This document shows, one piece after another, positions 51,778 to 59,512 of a DNA stretch of 64,000 nt. The position numbers and the translations under genes are program-made. The notes beneath the pieces are model-generated. The model saw nothing but the letters and a program-made list of their open reading frames with translations, made no database searches and was not told the DNA's origin. The stretch comes from Phenylobacterium sp. (GTDB taxonomy: Bacteria > Pseudomonadota > Alphaproteobacteria > Caulobacterales > Caulobacteraceae), in contig NZ_JAUYAW010000009.1 of the NCBI RefSeq assembly GCF_030693405.1, positions 1-64,000 of the forward strand. The letters run 5' to 3'. Positions within the stretch are counted from its first letter, which is position 1; every line of letters starts with the position of its first letter.

Positions 51778-52134
51778 ATGCCCCGCATTCTTCTCGCCGA
51801 GGACGACGACTCCCTGCGCGGCTTCCTGGCCCGCGCCCTGGAGCGCGCCGGCTTCGAGGTGCGCGCCTGCGCCGATGGCGAGGAGGCGGCCTCGGTTCTG
51901 GATCAGGACTGGGACCTGCTGCTGACCGACATCGTCATGCCTGGCATGGACGGGATCGAGGTGGCCCGCCTGGCCGCCGCCCGCAATCCGTCCCTGCGGA
52001 TCATGTTCATCACCGGCTTCGCCGCCGTGGCGCTGGCCGCCGGGGATGCCGCCCCGGCTGGGGCCAAGGTCCTGTCCAAGCCCATCCACCTGCGCGAGAT
52101 CGTCGCCGAGGTGGAGCGGATGATGGCCGCCTGA
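51778..52134 (+). CDS. cpdR: Response regulator CpdR
   Basis: 118 residues from ATG 51778 (MPRILLAEDDDSLRGFLARALERAGFEV); ATG 51751 would add nine residues. Single receiver domain: acidic pair D10-D11, phospho-acceptor Asp51 in LLLTDIVMPGMDG, Thr/Lys switch IMFITGFAAVAL and LSKPIH. In Caulobacter, unphosphorylated CpdR localises ClpXP to the pole and promotes degradation of PdeA, CtrA and others; the C-terminus ending in Ala-Ala resembles the native degron by which CpdR itself is turned over by ClpXP. Phosphorylation comes from CckA via ChpT. Followed by tRNA-Val. Confidence 0.94.
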   Translation: MPRILLAEDDDSLRGFLARALERAGFEVRACADGEEAASVLDQDWDLLLTDIVMPGMDGIEVARLAAARNPSLRIMFITGFAAVALAAGDAAPAGAKVLSKPIHLREIVAEVERMMAA

Positions 52135-52164
52135 GGCGTCGGCCCTGCGGGCGCCTTTCAGCCC

Positions 52165-52193
52165 TTGCACAGGGGCGGGCCGCCCGTTATACC
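52165..52193 (+). promoter_or_regulatory. Promoter of tRNA-Val
   Basis: TTGCAC (52165-52170), 17-base GC-rich spacer and TATACC (52188-52193). The predicted start, near 52200, is about 30 bases before the mature tRNA. A GGGCGGGCCGCCCG palindrome in the spacer may act as a discriminator. Confidence 0.65.
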
Positions 52194-52229
52194 GCCGCCC
52201 TTCCCGTCCCCAAAAGGGGCCGCCCTTAT

Positions 52230-52304
52230 GGACGCGTAGCTCAGCGGGAGAGCACCTCGTTGACATCGAGGGGGTCACAGGTTCAATCCCTGTCGCGTCC
52301 ACCA
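52230..52304 (+). tRNA. tRNA-Val, anticodon GAC
   Basis: 75 bases including an encoded CCA. Acceptor stem GGACGCG / CGCGTCC, D-arm GCTC...GAGC, anticodon stem CCTCG / CGAGG with loop TTGACAT, extra arm GGGTC and T-arm ACAGG-TTCAATC-CCTGT, then discriminator A and CCA. The anticodon GAC reads GUC and GUU codons for valine. No other tRNA is present in the window. Confidence 0.97.
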
Positions 52305-52380
52305 TCCCTTTCTTACCTACATCCGCCGGCCGCCCTTGGCGCGCTGGCCTGATGGCTGCGGCCCTGCTAGCCTGCGCGCC

Positions 52381-52458
52381 ATGATCCTCGCTTCGCACCG
52401 CGGCAATTGTTCCTATCGTCCCTCCCGGGGTCGTACGGACGTTCGCCTGCGCGCCTAG
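52381..52458 (+). CDS. Possible 25-codon leader peptide of the GNAT gene
   Basis: ATG 52381 to TAG 52456-52458. The product reads MILASHRGNCSYRPSRGRTD and then VRLRA. Its third quarter (codons 16-18, CGG GGT CGT) is the same GGGGTCG sequence that is repeated 66 bases later in a hairpin. Short upstream frame, mostly Arg, Ser, Cys and Tyr codons, immediately before a stem-loop and then a GNAT gene. This is the layout of an attenuator leader, but no ribosome-binding site is strong and no homologous leader is recognised. Confidence 0.4.
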   Translation: MILASHRGNCSYRPSRGRTDVRLRA

Positions 52459-52473
52459 CGCAAGATCGATCCC

Positions 52474-52500
52474 CGACCCCCGCCGCAAGGCCGGGGTCGT
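52474..52500 (+). promoter_or_regulatory. Attenuator-like hairpin
   Basis: Stem CGACCCC (52474-52480) / GGGGTCG (52493-52499), a C-C mismatch, then GCC-GCAA-GGC (GNRA loop), followed by the weak T tail TTCGTCC. The left arm could instead pair with the earlier GGGGTCG at 52427-52433 inside the leader frame, giving two exclusive structures. Lies 40 bp before the GNAT start. Confidence 0.5.
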
Positions 52501-52542
52501 TCGTCCTCGGATCCCTGCGGCCCAAGCCCCTGGAGAAGAGAC

Positions 52543-53130
52543 GTGACCACCCCCGCCGCCGATCTGGCGCCTCAGCCCGAACGCCCTGACAGCCTGGAGA
52601 CCGAACGCCTGATCCTGCGGGACTTCCGGCTGGAGGACACGGAGGCTGTGCACGCCTATGGGTCCGATCCCGAGGTGACCCGGTACATGCCCTGGGGACC
52701 CAACAGTCCCGAGGACACCGCCGCCTTCATGGCCCGGGTTCTGGAGCAACAGGCGACCTGGCCCCGTCTCGACCTGTCCCTGGCCATCGAACTGAAGGCC
52801 GAGGCCCGTGTCGTCGGCTCCATCGCCCTGCATTTGCGGGACATTCCGAACACCGCCGTCGAGATGGGCTACGTCCTGCGCCGCGATCTCTGGGGGCAGG
52901 GGATCGTCAGCGAAGCGGCCGCGGCCATGATCGACTTGGGCTTCCGGCTCGGCCTGCACCGCATCGCCGCCACCTGCGACGTCCGAAACACCGGTTCCTA
53001 CCGGGTGATGGAAAAGCTGGGCATGCGCCGGGAGGGCTGCTTTCGGCAGGATCGGCGGCTTCGCGGGGCCTGGCGGGACACCTATCTCTACGCCGTGCTG
53101 GCCGAGGAGTGGGTCGCCGGTCGGCGGTGA
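52543..53130 (+). CDS. RimJ/RimL-like GNAT N-acetyltransferase
   Basis: 195 residues from GTG 52543 with GGAGAAGAG in front. Pattern: ETERLILRDFRLEDTEAVHAYGSDPEVTRYMPWGPNSPEDT (typical RimJ/RimL opening), VEMGYVLRRDLWGQGIVSEAAAAMIDLGFRLGLHRIAATCDVRNTGSYRVMEKLGMRREGCFRQD. Motif A: W-G-Q-G-I. Acceptor unknown; the subfamily includes ribosomal-protein and antibiotic-modifying members. It is preceded by a leader frame and hairpin, which suggests amino-acid- or ribosome-dependent control. Confidence 0.88.
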   Translation: MTTPAADLAPQPERPDSLETERLILRDFRLEDTEAVHAYGSDPEVTRYMPWGPNSPEDTAAFMARVLEQQATWPRLDLSLAIELKAEARVVGSIALHLRDIPNTAVEMGYVLRRDLWGQGIVSEAAAAMIDLGFRLGLHRIAATCDVRNTGSYRVMEKLGMRREGCFRQDRRLRGAWRDTYLYAVLAEEWVAGRR

Positions 53131-53541
53131 CGCGCGCGTCTTGGCCTGATTCGTGGCGGTGAAGCGCGGCGTGGCCTGGCGCGACGCCAGCCCCCGCCGA
53201 GTCGCTATAGAAAATACGGTATTGTCAAAAAGGGGGCGCTATCGCCTGCGTTACGCCCCGCTTCAATGGGCGCCCTTAGGGAAGCCGGGCGCGCTGGGCC
53301 CCCCGAATGTAACGTCGGAAGGGGTTACATCAAAGGTTGTAGAAGGCGGGGTACGCTCGCAACCCCTTAAGCCGTAAGGGTTTCGCTACAGAAACTTGCA
53401 TGACGGTCAAATAGTCTGGATATGTCTCCCCGTTGAAAAAATTCTGGCGCTTTTGCAAAAGGTGCCGGATGATCGTTTTTGCTCACGGGTCAAAATCCCC
53501 ACGCCATAAGGGGATCGGCGCCAAGAGGGGGAAGGAAACCA
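53131..53541. other. 411-bp structured upstream region of the TonB receptor
   Basis: No protein gene is convincing here. It contains a GGGGCG...CGCCCC hairpin near 53232-53258, the operator at 53307-53330, CCCTTA/TAAGGG (53364-53380), GTTTC/GAAAC (53380-53395) and a possible promoter TTGCAT-N17-GATATG (53396-53424). A long A/T-richer stretch (53200-53470) suggests heavy regulation of the receptor. Confidence 0.5.
53307..53330. promoter_or_regulatory. ATGTAAC-N10-GTTACAT inverted repeat
   Basis: Perfect 7-bp arms ATGTAAC and GTTACAT with a 10-bp spacer; the dyad is 23 to 24 bp, suited to a dimeric regulator contacting two successive major grooves. About 212-235 bp upstream of the TonB receptor start. 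No regulator gene adjoins it. Confidence 0.6.
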
Positions 53542-56523
53542 ATGTTGAAACGTACCTATTTCTGCGGCGGCTCGGTCATGGCTGTCGCCCTGGCCATGGG
53601 AGCCGCCGGTTCGGCCGCGGCCCAGGCTCAGCCGACGGTGGTCGAGGAAGTCGTCGTCACCGGCTCATTCATCGCCGGCACGCCGGAAGACGCCGCCCTG
53701 CCGGTGGACGTCCTCGGCGCGGCGGAACTGGAGCGCCAGGGCTCGCCCAGCATCGTCCAGCTGGTCAAGACCATCAGCGCCTCGCAATCCGCGCTCGGCG
53801 AAAGCAACCGCTATAACGGCGGCGCGGGCACCGCGACCATCAACCTGCGCGGCCTCGGCGCCTCGCGGACCCTGGTCCTGATGAACGGCCGTCGTCTGGC
53901 CGACTCCACCCAGGCCGCCTTCCAGGGCGGTGGTCAGGACCTTGGCTTCATCCCCACGGCCGCGACCGGCCGGGTGGAAATCCTGAAGGACGGCGCGGCC
54001 GCCACCTACGGCTCCGACGCCGTCGGCGGCGTTGTGAACTTCATCACCCGCAAGGACCTGAACGGCTTCGAAATCGACGCCGACTACCTGTTCGTGGATG
54101 GCTCCGACGGCGACTACACCCTCGATGTCGCCTGGGGCAGCCTGTTCGACCGCGGCAATGTCCTGCTGACCGCCGGCTACCGCCACCGCTCGCGCCTGGA
54201 CATCAACGAGCGTGACTGGGCCCGCACGCCCATGGACGCCGTTTACTACGGCGGCTGGTCGGGCTCCTCGAACCCCGGCTATTACGGCACGCCTGGCGGC
54301 ACGACCTTCTTCCGGGACAACGGCTGTAATGAACTTGGCGGCCAGCTGACCGCGGGCGTGGTGCCCACCAGCAACACCGCCACCGGCAGCGTCTGCCGCT
54401 TCCAGTTCTCGGCCTTCAACGATCTGGTGAACGAGGAAGATCACTACCAGCTCTACGGCGAGCTGAACTTCGACGTCACCGACACCATCACCTTCCACGG
54501 GGAAGTGGCCTGGAAGCGCAGCGATGTGCCGAACCAGCGCCTGTCGCCGGCCAACCTCACCACCCAGTTCCCGACCCCGCGGACGGCGGGCGGCACCTCG
54601 GGCTCGACGGCGGTCCCCGGCTTCAACGGCCAGGTTCCGTACTTCGTGCCGGCCACCCATCCGGGTCTGATCGACCTGCGCACCCAGTGCGCGGCCCCGC
54701 TCTCCGCCGCCCAGTGCGCCGGCATGGCTGGCGGCGTGACGATGGCCAAGGCCTTCTGGCGCGCCATCGCCCACGCCGGTCACCCGACCAATCCCGACGG
54801 CGCCGACTACCAGGACATCCAGAACAGCTCTTTCCGGGTCTCCGGCGGCTTCAAGGGTGAGTTCGAGAACGGCATCGGCTGGGATGCGGCTCTGACCTAC
54901 ATGGAGACCGAATCCGTCATCGTGACCAACGACCTGCTGGTGAACCGCATCCAGCATGCGCTCAATGGTCTCGGCGGTCCCGGTTGTAACCCGGCCACGG
55001 GCGTCCCCGGCGTCGGCCCCTGCCAGTACTTCAACCCCTTCACCAACAGCATCGCCACCAGCGCGGTGAACGGCGCGGCCAACCCCTACTATCGCGGCGG
55101 CGCCAATCCGGCGGTTCGGAACAATCCGGCCCTGGTGGAGTGGCTCTACGGCACCTACACCAACGTCGGCACCAACAACATCCTGGTGGCTGACCTGGTG
55201 TTCAACGGTGAGACCGGCATCGAGCTGGGCGGCGGCAACATCGCCTGGGCGGCCGGCGGCCAGTATCGCTACAGCCGTTCGCGGGATGACTGGGAAAACC
55301 TGGGCGACGTCCGGGCCACCCCTTGCGTCGACTCCATCGATGACGGTCTGCCGATCTGCTCTGACCCGGTCGGTCCGTTCGTCTTCTTCGGCGCCCAGGA
55401 AGACTATGATGTCGACCGGGACGTCGAGGCCCTGTTCGCCGAAGTCCGTCTGCCCTTCACCGACGACTTCGAAGTCAGCGCCGCGATCCGCCACGAGGAG
55501 TTCGGCGGCCAGGTGGGCTCCACCACCAACCCGAAGATCTCCGCCCGCTGGCAGGCCACCGACTGGCTCGCCTTCCGCGGTTCGGCGGGCACCACCTTCC
55601 GCGCCCCTGGCCAGACCCAGATCTCGCCGGGCAGCAGCAAGGGCGTGTCCAACATCGGCGGCAGCTATCGCGCGGTGGTGACCAACAATAATCCGGGCCT
55701 GCAACCGGAAACCGCCAAGACCTATAACTTCGGCGTGCTGCTCAACACCGGCGCCTTCAAGGCGTCCGTCGACTACTTCAAGTTCGACTTCGAGGACGAG
55801 CTGGTTCTGGAACCCACCCAGGCCATCTATGACTCCCTGAACTGCTCGAACGCCGCCATCGTCGCGCGCTTCATCTTCGACGGCGCCTGCTCGCCGGCGA
55901 ACGTGATCAATGTCAGCCGCTTCGTGGTCAACGGTCCCTCGACCAAGACCTCGGGCCTCGACTTCAAGGCGCAGTACGACTTCGACGACTTCTTCGGCAC
56001 CGACATGGTTGACGCCCGCGTCTCCATGGGTGTCGACGGCACCTATCTGCTGACCTATGACCGCAGCGACTTCACCCTGTTCGGGGCCGACAATGTGGTC
56101 ATTCAGCGGGCTCAGGACCGGGTCGGCCGCCACGAGCTGACCGGGGAATTCTATTCCTACCCCCGTCTGCGGGCGACCGGCTTCGTCAACGTCAATGGCG
56201 GAACCTGGAACGTTCGTTACCAGGTCCAGTATCGTGAAGGCACCGAGATCATCGGCGCCCCCTGCCCGGCCAGCGGCGCCAGCGCCGCCTGCCGTTACGA
56301 TCGCGCCTCGGCCACCTTCATCAATGTGGGCAAGAGCGACGACTTCTGGCAGCACGACCTGACGGGTCAGATCGAACTGCCCTGGAACACCACCATCAAC
56401 GCCGGCATCCAGAACATCCTGGATACCGATCCTCCCTTCGTGCAGTCGATGTACAACTACGACTACACCAACGGGAACCCGCTCGGCCGGACCTTCAAGA
56501 TCGGCGTCAAGCAGCGCTTCTAA
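53542..56523 (+). CDS. Large TonB-dependent receptor
   Basis: 993 residues from ATG 53542 behind GGGGGAAGGAA. Signal peptide about 1-30 (cleaved after AAAQA), TonB box VVEEVVVTG, plug with INLRGLGASRTLVLMNGRRLAD and YGSDAVGGVVNFITRK, then a large barrel with extended, Cys-containing loops (for example CNELGGQLTAGVVPTSNTATGSVC and CVDSIDDGLPIC, each a C-x10-x20-C pair likely disulfide-bonded) and a terminal strand ending KIGVKQRF. 'FxNxxGxxRTLVLxNGRR' plus big loops is the OMP_IN/TonB type used in Caulobacter and sphingomonads for peptides, oligosaccharides or other large solutes. Substrate not readable from sequence. It has a long control region and a strong terminator. Confidence 0.93.
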   Translation: MLKRTYFCGGSVMAVALAMGAAGSAAAQAQPTVVEEVVVTGSFIAGTPEDAALPVDVLGAAELERQGSPSIVQLVKTISASQSALGESNRYNGGAGTATINLRGLGASRTLVLMNGRRLADSTQAAFQGGGQDLGFIPTAATGRVEILKDGAAATYGSDAVGGVVNFITRKDLNGFEIDADYLFVDGSDGDYTLDVAWGSLFDRGNVLLTAGYRHRSRLDINERDWARTPMDAVYYGGWSGSSNPGYYGTPGGTTFFRDNGCNELGGQLTAGVVPTSNTATGSVCRFQFSAFNDLVNEEDHYQLYGELNFDVTDTITFHGEVAWKRSDVPNQRLSPANLTTQFPTPRTAGGTSGSTAVPGFNGQVPYFVPATHPGLIDLRTQCAAPLSAAQCAGMAGGVTMAKAFWRAIAHAGHPTNPDGADYQDIQNSSFRVSGGFKGEFENGIGWDAALTYMETESVIVTNDLLVNRIQHALNGLGGPGCNPATGVPGVGPCQYFNPFTNSIATSAVNGAANPYYRGGANPAVRNNPALVEWLYGTYTNVGTNNILVADLVFNGETGIELGGGNIAWAAGGQYRYSRSRDDWENLGDVRATPCVDSIDDGLPICSDPVGPFVFFGAQEDYDVDRDVEALFAEVRLPFTDDFEVSAAIRHEEFGGQVGSTTNPKISARWQATDWLAFRGSAGTTFRAPGQTQISPGSSKGVSNIGGSYRAVVTNNNPGLQPETAKTYNFGVLLNTGAFKASVDYFKFDFEDELVLEPTQAIYDSLNCSNAAIVARFIFDGACSPANVINVSRFVVNGPSTKTSGLDFKAQYDFDDFFGTDMVDARVSMGVDGTYLLTYDRSDFTLFGADNVVIQRAQDRVGRHELTGEFYSYPRLRATGFVNVNGGTWNVRYQVQYREGTEIIGAPCPASGASAACRYDRASATFINVGKSDDFWQHDLTGQIELPWNTTINAGIQNILDTDPPFVQSMYNYDYTNGNPLGRTFKIGVKQRF

Positions 56524-56571
56524 GGCGCAGACATGCAGCCCGGCGGCTTGTCCGCCGGGTTCGCACCTCTC

Positions 56572-56606
56572 ATCGGCGTCGCCCCCGGGCGGCGCCGATT
56601 TTCTTT
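56572..56606 (+). terminator. Terminator of the large TonB receptor
   Basis: 12-pair stem starting ATCGGCG / CGCCGAT and continued by TCGCC / GGCGG (one T.G pair), with a CCCG loop, followed by TTTTCTTT. A second stem CCCGGCGG / CCGCCGGG lies at 56538-56559. Confidence 0.85.
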
Positions 56607-56628
56607 GGTCAGAGGGTCTGGGGCGCCC

Positions 56629-57033
56629 TCACGGCCGGCTGCCCCGGGGCAGGGCTTCGACCTCAGCGGGCGTCAGCTTGCGGACGGCGCGCACCATGCA
56701 GCGCTGCTCGCCTAGGGGGCCTGGCGAGATGATGGTCGCATCCATGCCGCGGCAGACGCTGGAGCCGGACCGGGAGACCACCGCCAGCCGCTGGGCCCAG
56801 TCCATGTCGGGGCAGGGGGAGAACATCTGCATCTGGTAGACGTCGCGCACGCCGACGCGCAGATACAGGGTCTCGTCGTCCGGCGCGCTGAAGCCGCTGA
56901 CATTGCGGGTGAAGAAGCACTCCCTTGCCTGACCCGTCTGGCCAGACGCCGCCAGATCGCCAGGCGCGGCGGTCGGGGCGCAGGCGGTCACGGTCAGGGC
57001 GGAGAGTGTGAGGGCGAGGACTCGGCTGCGCAT
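56629..57033 (-). CDS. DUF6491-like lipoprotein
   Basis: 134 residues. Signal peptide with lipobox LTVTAC, then a compact domain with four cysteines: CFFTRNVSGFSAPDDETLYLRVGVRDVYQMQMFSPCPDMDW, VVSRSGSSVCRGMD and GEQRCMVRAVRKLTPAEVEALPRG. The C-F-x-x-x-x-x-x-x-F pattern, the 'DETLYLRVG...VY...L...CPDLDWA..I.' core and the final 'CRV..V..LTPAE' are the signature of the small DUF6491 family, unknown function, envelope. Convergent with the TonB receptor and co-directional with mnmC. Confidence 0.85.
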   Translation of the reverse strand: MRSRVLALTLSALTVTACAPTAAPGDLAASGQTGQARECFFTRNVSGFSAPDDETLYLRVGVRDVYQMQMFSPCPDMDWAQRLAVVSRSGSSVCRGMDATIISPGPLGEQRCMVRAVRKLTPAEVEALPRGSRP

Positions 57034-57104
57034 CAGGGCCTCCTGTGGTCCGGCTCATGGGCCGGCCTTATGCCAAGCCACAATCCTAGGGCCGGAAGAT
57101 GGTT

Positions 57105-58940
57105 TCAATCGGGCGGGCGACCACCGCGCCGCAGCGCCCGTTTGCGAAACCGGTCAGGGTCGATCAGTTCGGCGATGTCGGCCGGCAAGGGGGAGGGCGC
57201 GCCCAGGATCCTGGCCGCCACATGTTCCGCCAACAGGGGCGCCAGGCAGAAGCCCCGCGAACCCAGACCCGACAGCAGGTAGAACCCCGCCGTCCCAGGC
57301 GCGGCCAGGCCGGCCAAGGGCAGACGGTCGGGCGTCACGGCGCGTACCGAGGCGCGACCCGAAAGGCGCGCGCCGCCGGCCTGCCGGGCGAGCCCAGGCA
57401 GGGCCTCGGCGAGGGTCGCCAGGTTTCTTCCGTGGTCAGATGATCGGAGATCGATCGCGCTGTCATCCCGATCATGGGTGGCGCCGAACACCAGGCCCTC
57501 AGGCGCTTGGGCCACATAGCCGCCCCAGGCCGCCGCCCGCGCCGTGACCCCAGGCGCAATAGAGATCTGGCCCCTCACGGGCTGCAACTGGGCGCCCGCG
57601 ACCAGACGCGAGGTTACAGGACCGGCGCACACCACCACCGCGTCCCCTCGCCACAGGATCTCGTCATCGGCCCCGCCCAGGATCCAGCCCCCCTCGGAGG
57701 GCGAGACCGTCACGGCGGCCTCCTGGCGTGTTTTTCCGAGCCAGGCCAACAGAATCGCCTGCGGGCGGACCACCAGCGCGCCGTGCTGCGCCAGTCCATC
57801 GACCTGCGCCTCCCCCGTCCAAAGCCGGACCTCGGCGCGCGCCGCAAGCTGGAGCGTACCGCGATCAAAGAGGTCGGAGGTCGCGATGGCGGCGAACCGG
57901 CTGGGGTCTTTGGGCTGGCGGGCCAGTTGCATCACCCCCCGCTCGAGGACCGCGCCCGGAACCTCCGAATAGAGATCCCGCGCCCGGGTCAGAGCCTGGG
58001 CGAACAGGCCAGCCAGAGGACCCAGGCCGGCGTCCAAGCGCGGGGTGACCAGGGCCGCCGGGTTGCCGGACGCCCCATGTCCTGGCCCCCCAGGATCGAA
58101 GACCTCGACCTGGGCGCCGCCAAGCCGCAGGGCGCGCGCCATGGCCGCCCCGGCGATCCCGGCGCCGATGATCGCCACCCGTGGGGCGGGCGTCGCCGCC
58201 ACGGGGGCGTCTTCTCGCCACGCCTCCAGCCGTTCGCGCTTGCGGCCGTGGCCCGGGCGCTTGGCGACGACCAGGCCTTGGCCTTCAAGACCCCGCCGCA
58301 CCGCGCCGGCGACGGTGAAGGTGGCCAGTCGCCCTCCAGGCGCCGTGCGGGCGGCCACAAGCGCCAACACCTCCTCTCGCCACATCTGTGGATTGAGGGC
58401 CGGGGAGAAGCCGTCGAGGAACCAGGCGTCGGCCTGTCCGGTCCAGGCGCTCAGGGCGGCCCCGACCTCCATGACCGCCAGGTCGAGGGTGGCCCCCAGC
58501 TCCGGCAGATCGACCCGGTGAAAGCCCTTGGCCTGCCCCGGCCATCGGGGGAGCAGCAGGTCTGTGAGATCGGCCAGTTCGGGCCAGGCGCGCAGGACCG
58601 CGGCGGCGGCCTCGGCGCTCAAAGGGTGGGCTTCGATGCTGAAAATGTGCAGCCGACCGCCGGGCGGGCGCGTCTGTCGCCAGAGGTCCAGCAGGGCCAG
58701 GATGTTGAGGCCGGTGCCGAATCCCAGTTCGCCCACGGTGAAGCGGGTCCGCCCCGCCCAGCGGTCGGGCAGGCCACAGCCCTGCAGGAAGACAGCCCGC
58801 GATTCGGCGAGGCCGTCCTGCGTGGAGAAGTAGATGTCGCCATAGAGCCGCGAGCGTGGCTGGCCCTCGGCGTCGAGGACCAGGGGCGAGGCGGAGGGCT
58901 CAGTCGGCGAGGGGACAGGCGGCGGGGTCATCAGAACCAT
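57105..58940 (-). CDS. mnmC: Bifunctional tRNA methylaminomethyl-2-thiouridine methyltransferase/FAD oxidoreductase MnmC
   Basis: 611 residues from ATG 58940; ATG 58931 is an alternative. N-terminal methyltransferase (MnmD): DIYFSTQDGLAESRAVFLQGCGLPDRW, LGFGTGLNILALLDLW (SAM loop) and WFLDGFSPALNPQMW (D-G-F-x-P active site). C-terminal FAD oxidoreductase (MnmC1): VAIIGAGIAGAAMARALRLGGAQVEVFDPGGPGHGASGNPAALVTPRLDAG (dinucleotide loop), and the end SGLGSRGFCLAPLLAEHVAARILG. Together they convert cmnm5s2U34 to mnm5s2U34 in tRNA-Glu/Lys/Gln. Both active-site motifs are intact. Confidence 0.95.
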   Translation of the reverse strand: MVLMTPPPVPSPTEPSASPLVLDAEGQPRSRLYGDIYFSTQDGLAESRAVFLQGCGLPDRWAGRTRFTVGELGFGTGLNILALLDLWRQTRPPGGRLHIFSIEAHPLSAEAAAAVLRAWPELADLTDLLLPRWPGQAKGFHRVDLPELGATLDLAVMEVGAALSAWTGQADAWFLDGFSPALNPQMWREEVLALVAARTAPGGRLATFTVAGAVRRGLEGQGLVVAKRPGHGRKRERLEAWREDAPVAATPAPRVAIIGAGIAGAAMARALRLGGAQVEVFDPGGPGHGASGNPAALVTPRLDAGLGPLAGLFAQALTRARDLYSEVPGAVLERGVMQLARQPKDPSRFAAIATSDLFDRGTLQLAARAEVRLWTGEAQVDGLAQHGALVVRPQAILLAWLGKTRQEAAVTVSPSEGGWILGGADDEILWRGDAVVVCAGPVTSRLVAGAQLQPVRGQISIAPGVTARAAAWGGYVAQAPEGLVFGATHDRDDSAIDLRSSDHGRNLATLAEALPGLARQAGGARLSGRASVRAVTPDRLPLAGLAAPGTAGFYLLSGLGSRGFCLAPLLAEHVAARILGAPSPLPADIAELIDPDRFRKRALRRGGRPPD

Positions 58941-58977
58941 TGGCGCGCCGGGTGCGGCCCTGGCAACAGGGCGCAAA

Positions 58978-59007
58978 GCAAAAGGGCCGCCCCGGAGGGC
59001 GGCCCTT
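58978..59007 (-). terminator. Terminator of the Ala-rich lipoprotein gene
   Basis: 9-bp stem GGGCCGCCC / GGGCGGCCC with CGGA loop; leftward it is followed by TTTTGCTTTG. Lies 30 bp after the stop of the gene at 59039. Confidence 0.8.
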
Positions 59008-59038
59008 CATCGAAAACGCCGAGGCGTTCGCGAATGGC

Positions 59039-59311
59039 TTATTGAGCCGGGGCTTCAGCCGGGGCGGCAGCGGCGTCAGCGGCCGGGGCCATGGCGTCGG
59101 CAGCAGCTTCACCAGCGGCGTCGGCAGCGGCGTCGGCGGTCGCGGCGGCGTCAACGGCCGTGTCGGCGGCGGCTTCGGCGGTCGCGGCTTCGGTGGTGGC
59201 TTCCGCGGCGGCTTCGTCGGCGGTTTCAGCGGGCTGGCCGCAGGCGGCGACGGAGAGAGCGGCGACGGCGGCGCCGGCAACGAGCAGCTTGCGAAGAATT
59301 TCGGAGGTCAT
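59039..59311 (-). CDS. Alanine-rich small lipoprotein
   Basis: 90 residues from ATG 59311 (AGGGAC before). Lipoprotein signal MTSEILRKLLVAGAAVAALSVAAC, then 66 residues of Ala, Glu, Asp, Thr and Pro repeats (TADEAAAEATTEAATAEAAADTAVDAAATADAAADAAGEAAADAMA), acidic and probably a helical or disordered surface tail. Alternating A-A-D-A / A-A-E-A units make it tandem-repetitive, so slippage variants are likely. Function unknown; comparable Ala-rich lipoproteins are common in Caulobacterales envelopes. Confidence 0.85.
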   Translation of the reverse strand: MTSEILRKLLVAGAAVAALSVAACGQPAETADEAAAEATTEAATAEAAADTAVDAAATADAAADAAGEAAADAMAPAADAAAAPAEAPAQ

Positions 59312-59512
59312 GTCCCTGGTCCCCTGGAATGGAGTTGATTGCGCCTGGCGCGGCTGCCGCAATCGGCCCGGGGGCTAAAAGCTTCAGCATCGCTGCGCAG
59401 TGCAGGAATATGCCGGTGTTCGCCTCGGGAGCAAGCGCCAAATCACGCCGCCGTGATCACTTTTTTACCCACAGGCTGCGGGCCTTGGTTTTTCAGGGGC
59501 CAGGCCCCGGTA

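Noticed and set aside
52135..52229. Second tRNA or attachment site near tRNA-Val
   Set aside because: No integrase and no repeat of the tRNA 3' end is visible in the window, so no integrated element is called.
53665..56355. 896-residue minus-strand open frame inside the TonB receptor gene
   Set aside because: Typical GC-rich antisense frame; the plus-strand gene has signal peptide, TonB box and ribosome-binding site.
57474..59045. 523-residue plus-strand open frame opposite mnmC
   Set aside because: Codons mirror mnmC; no start signal and no domain.
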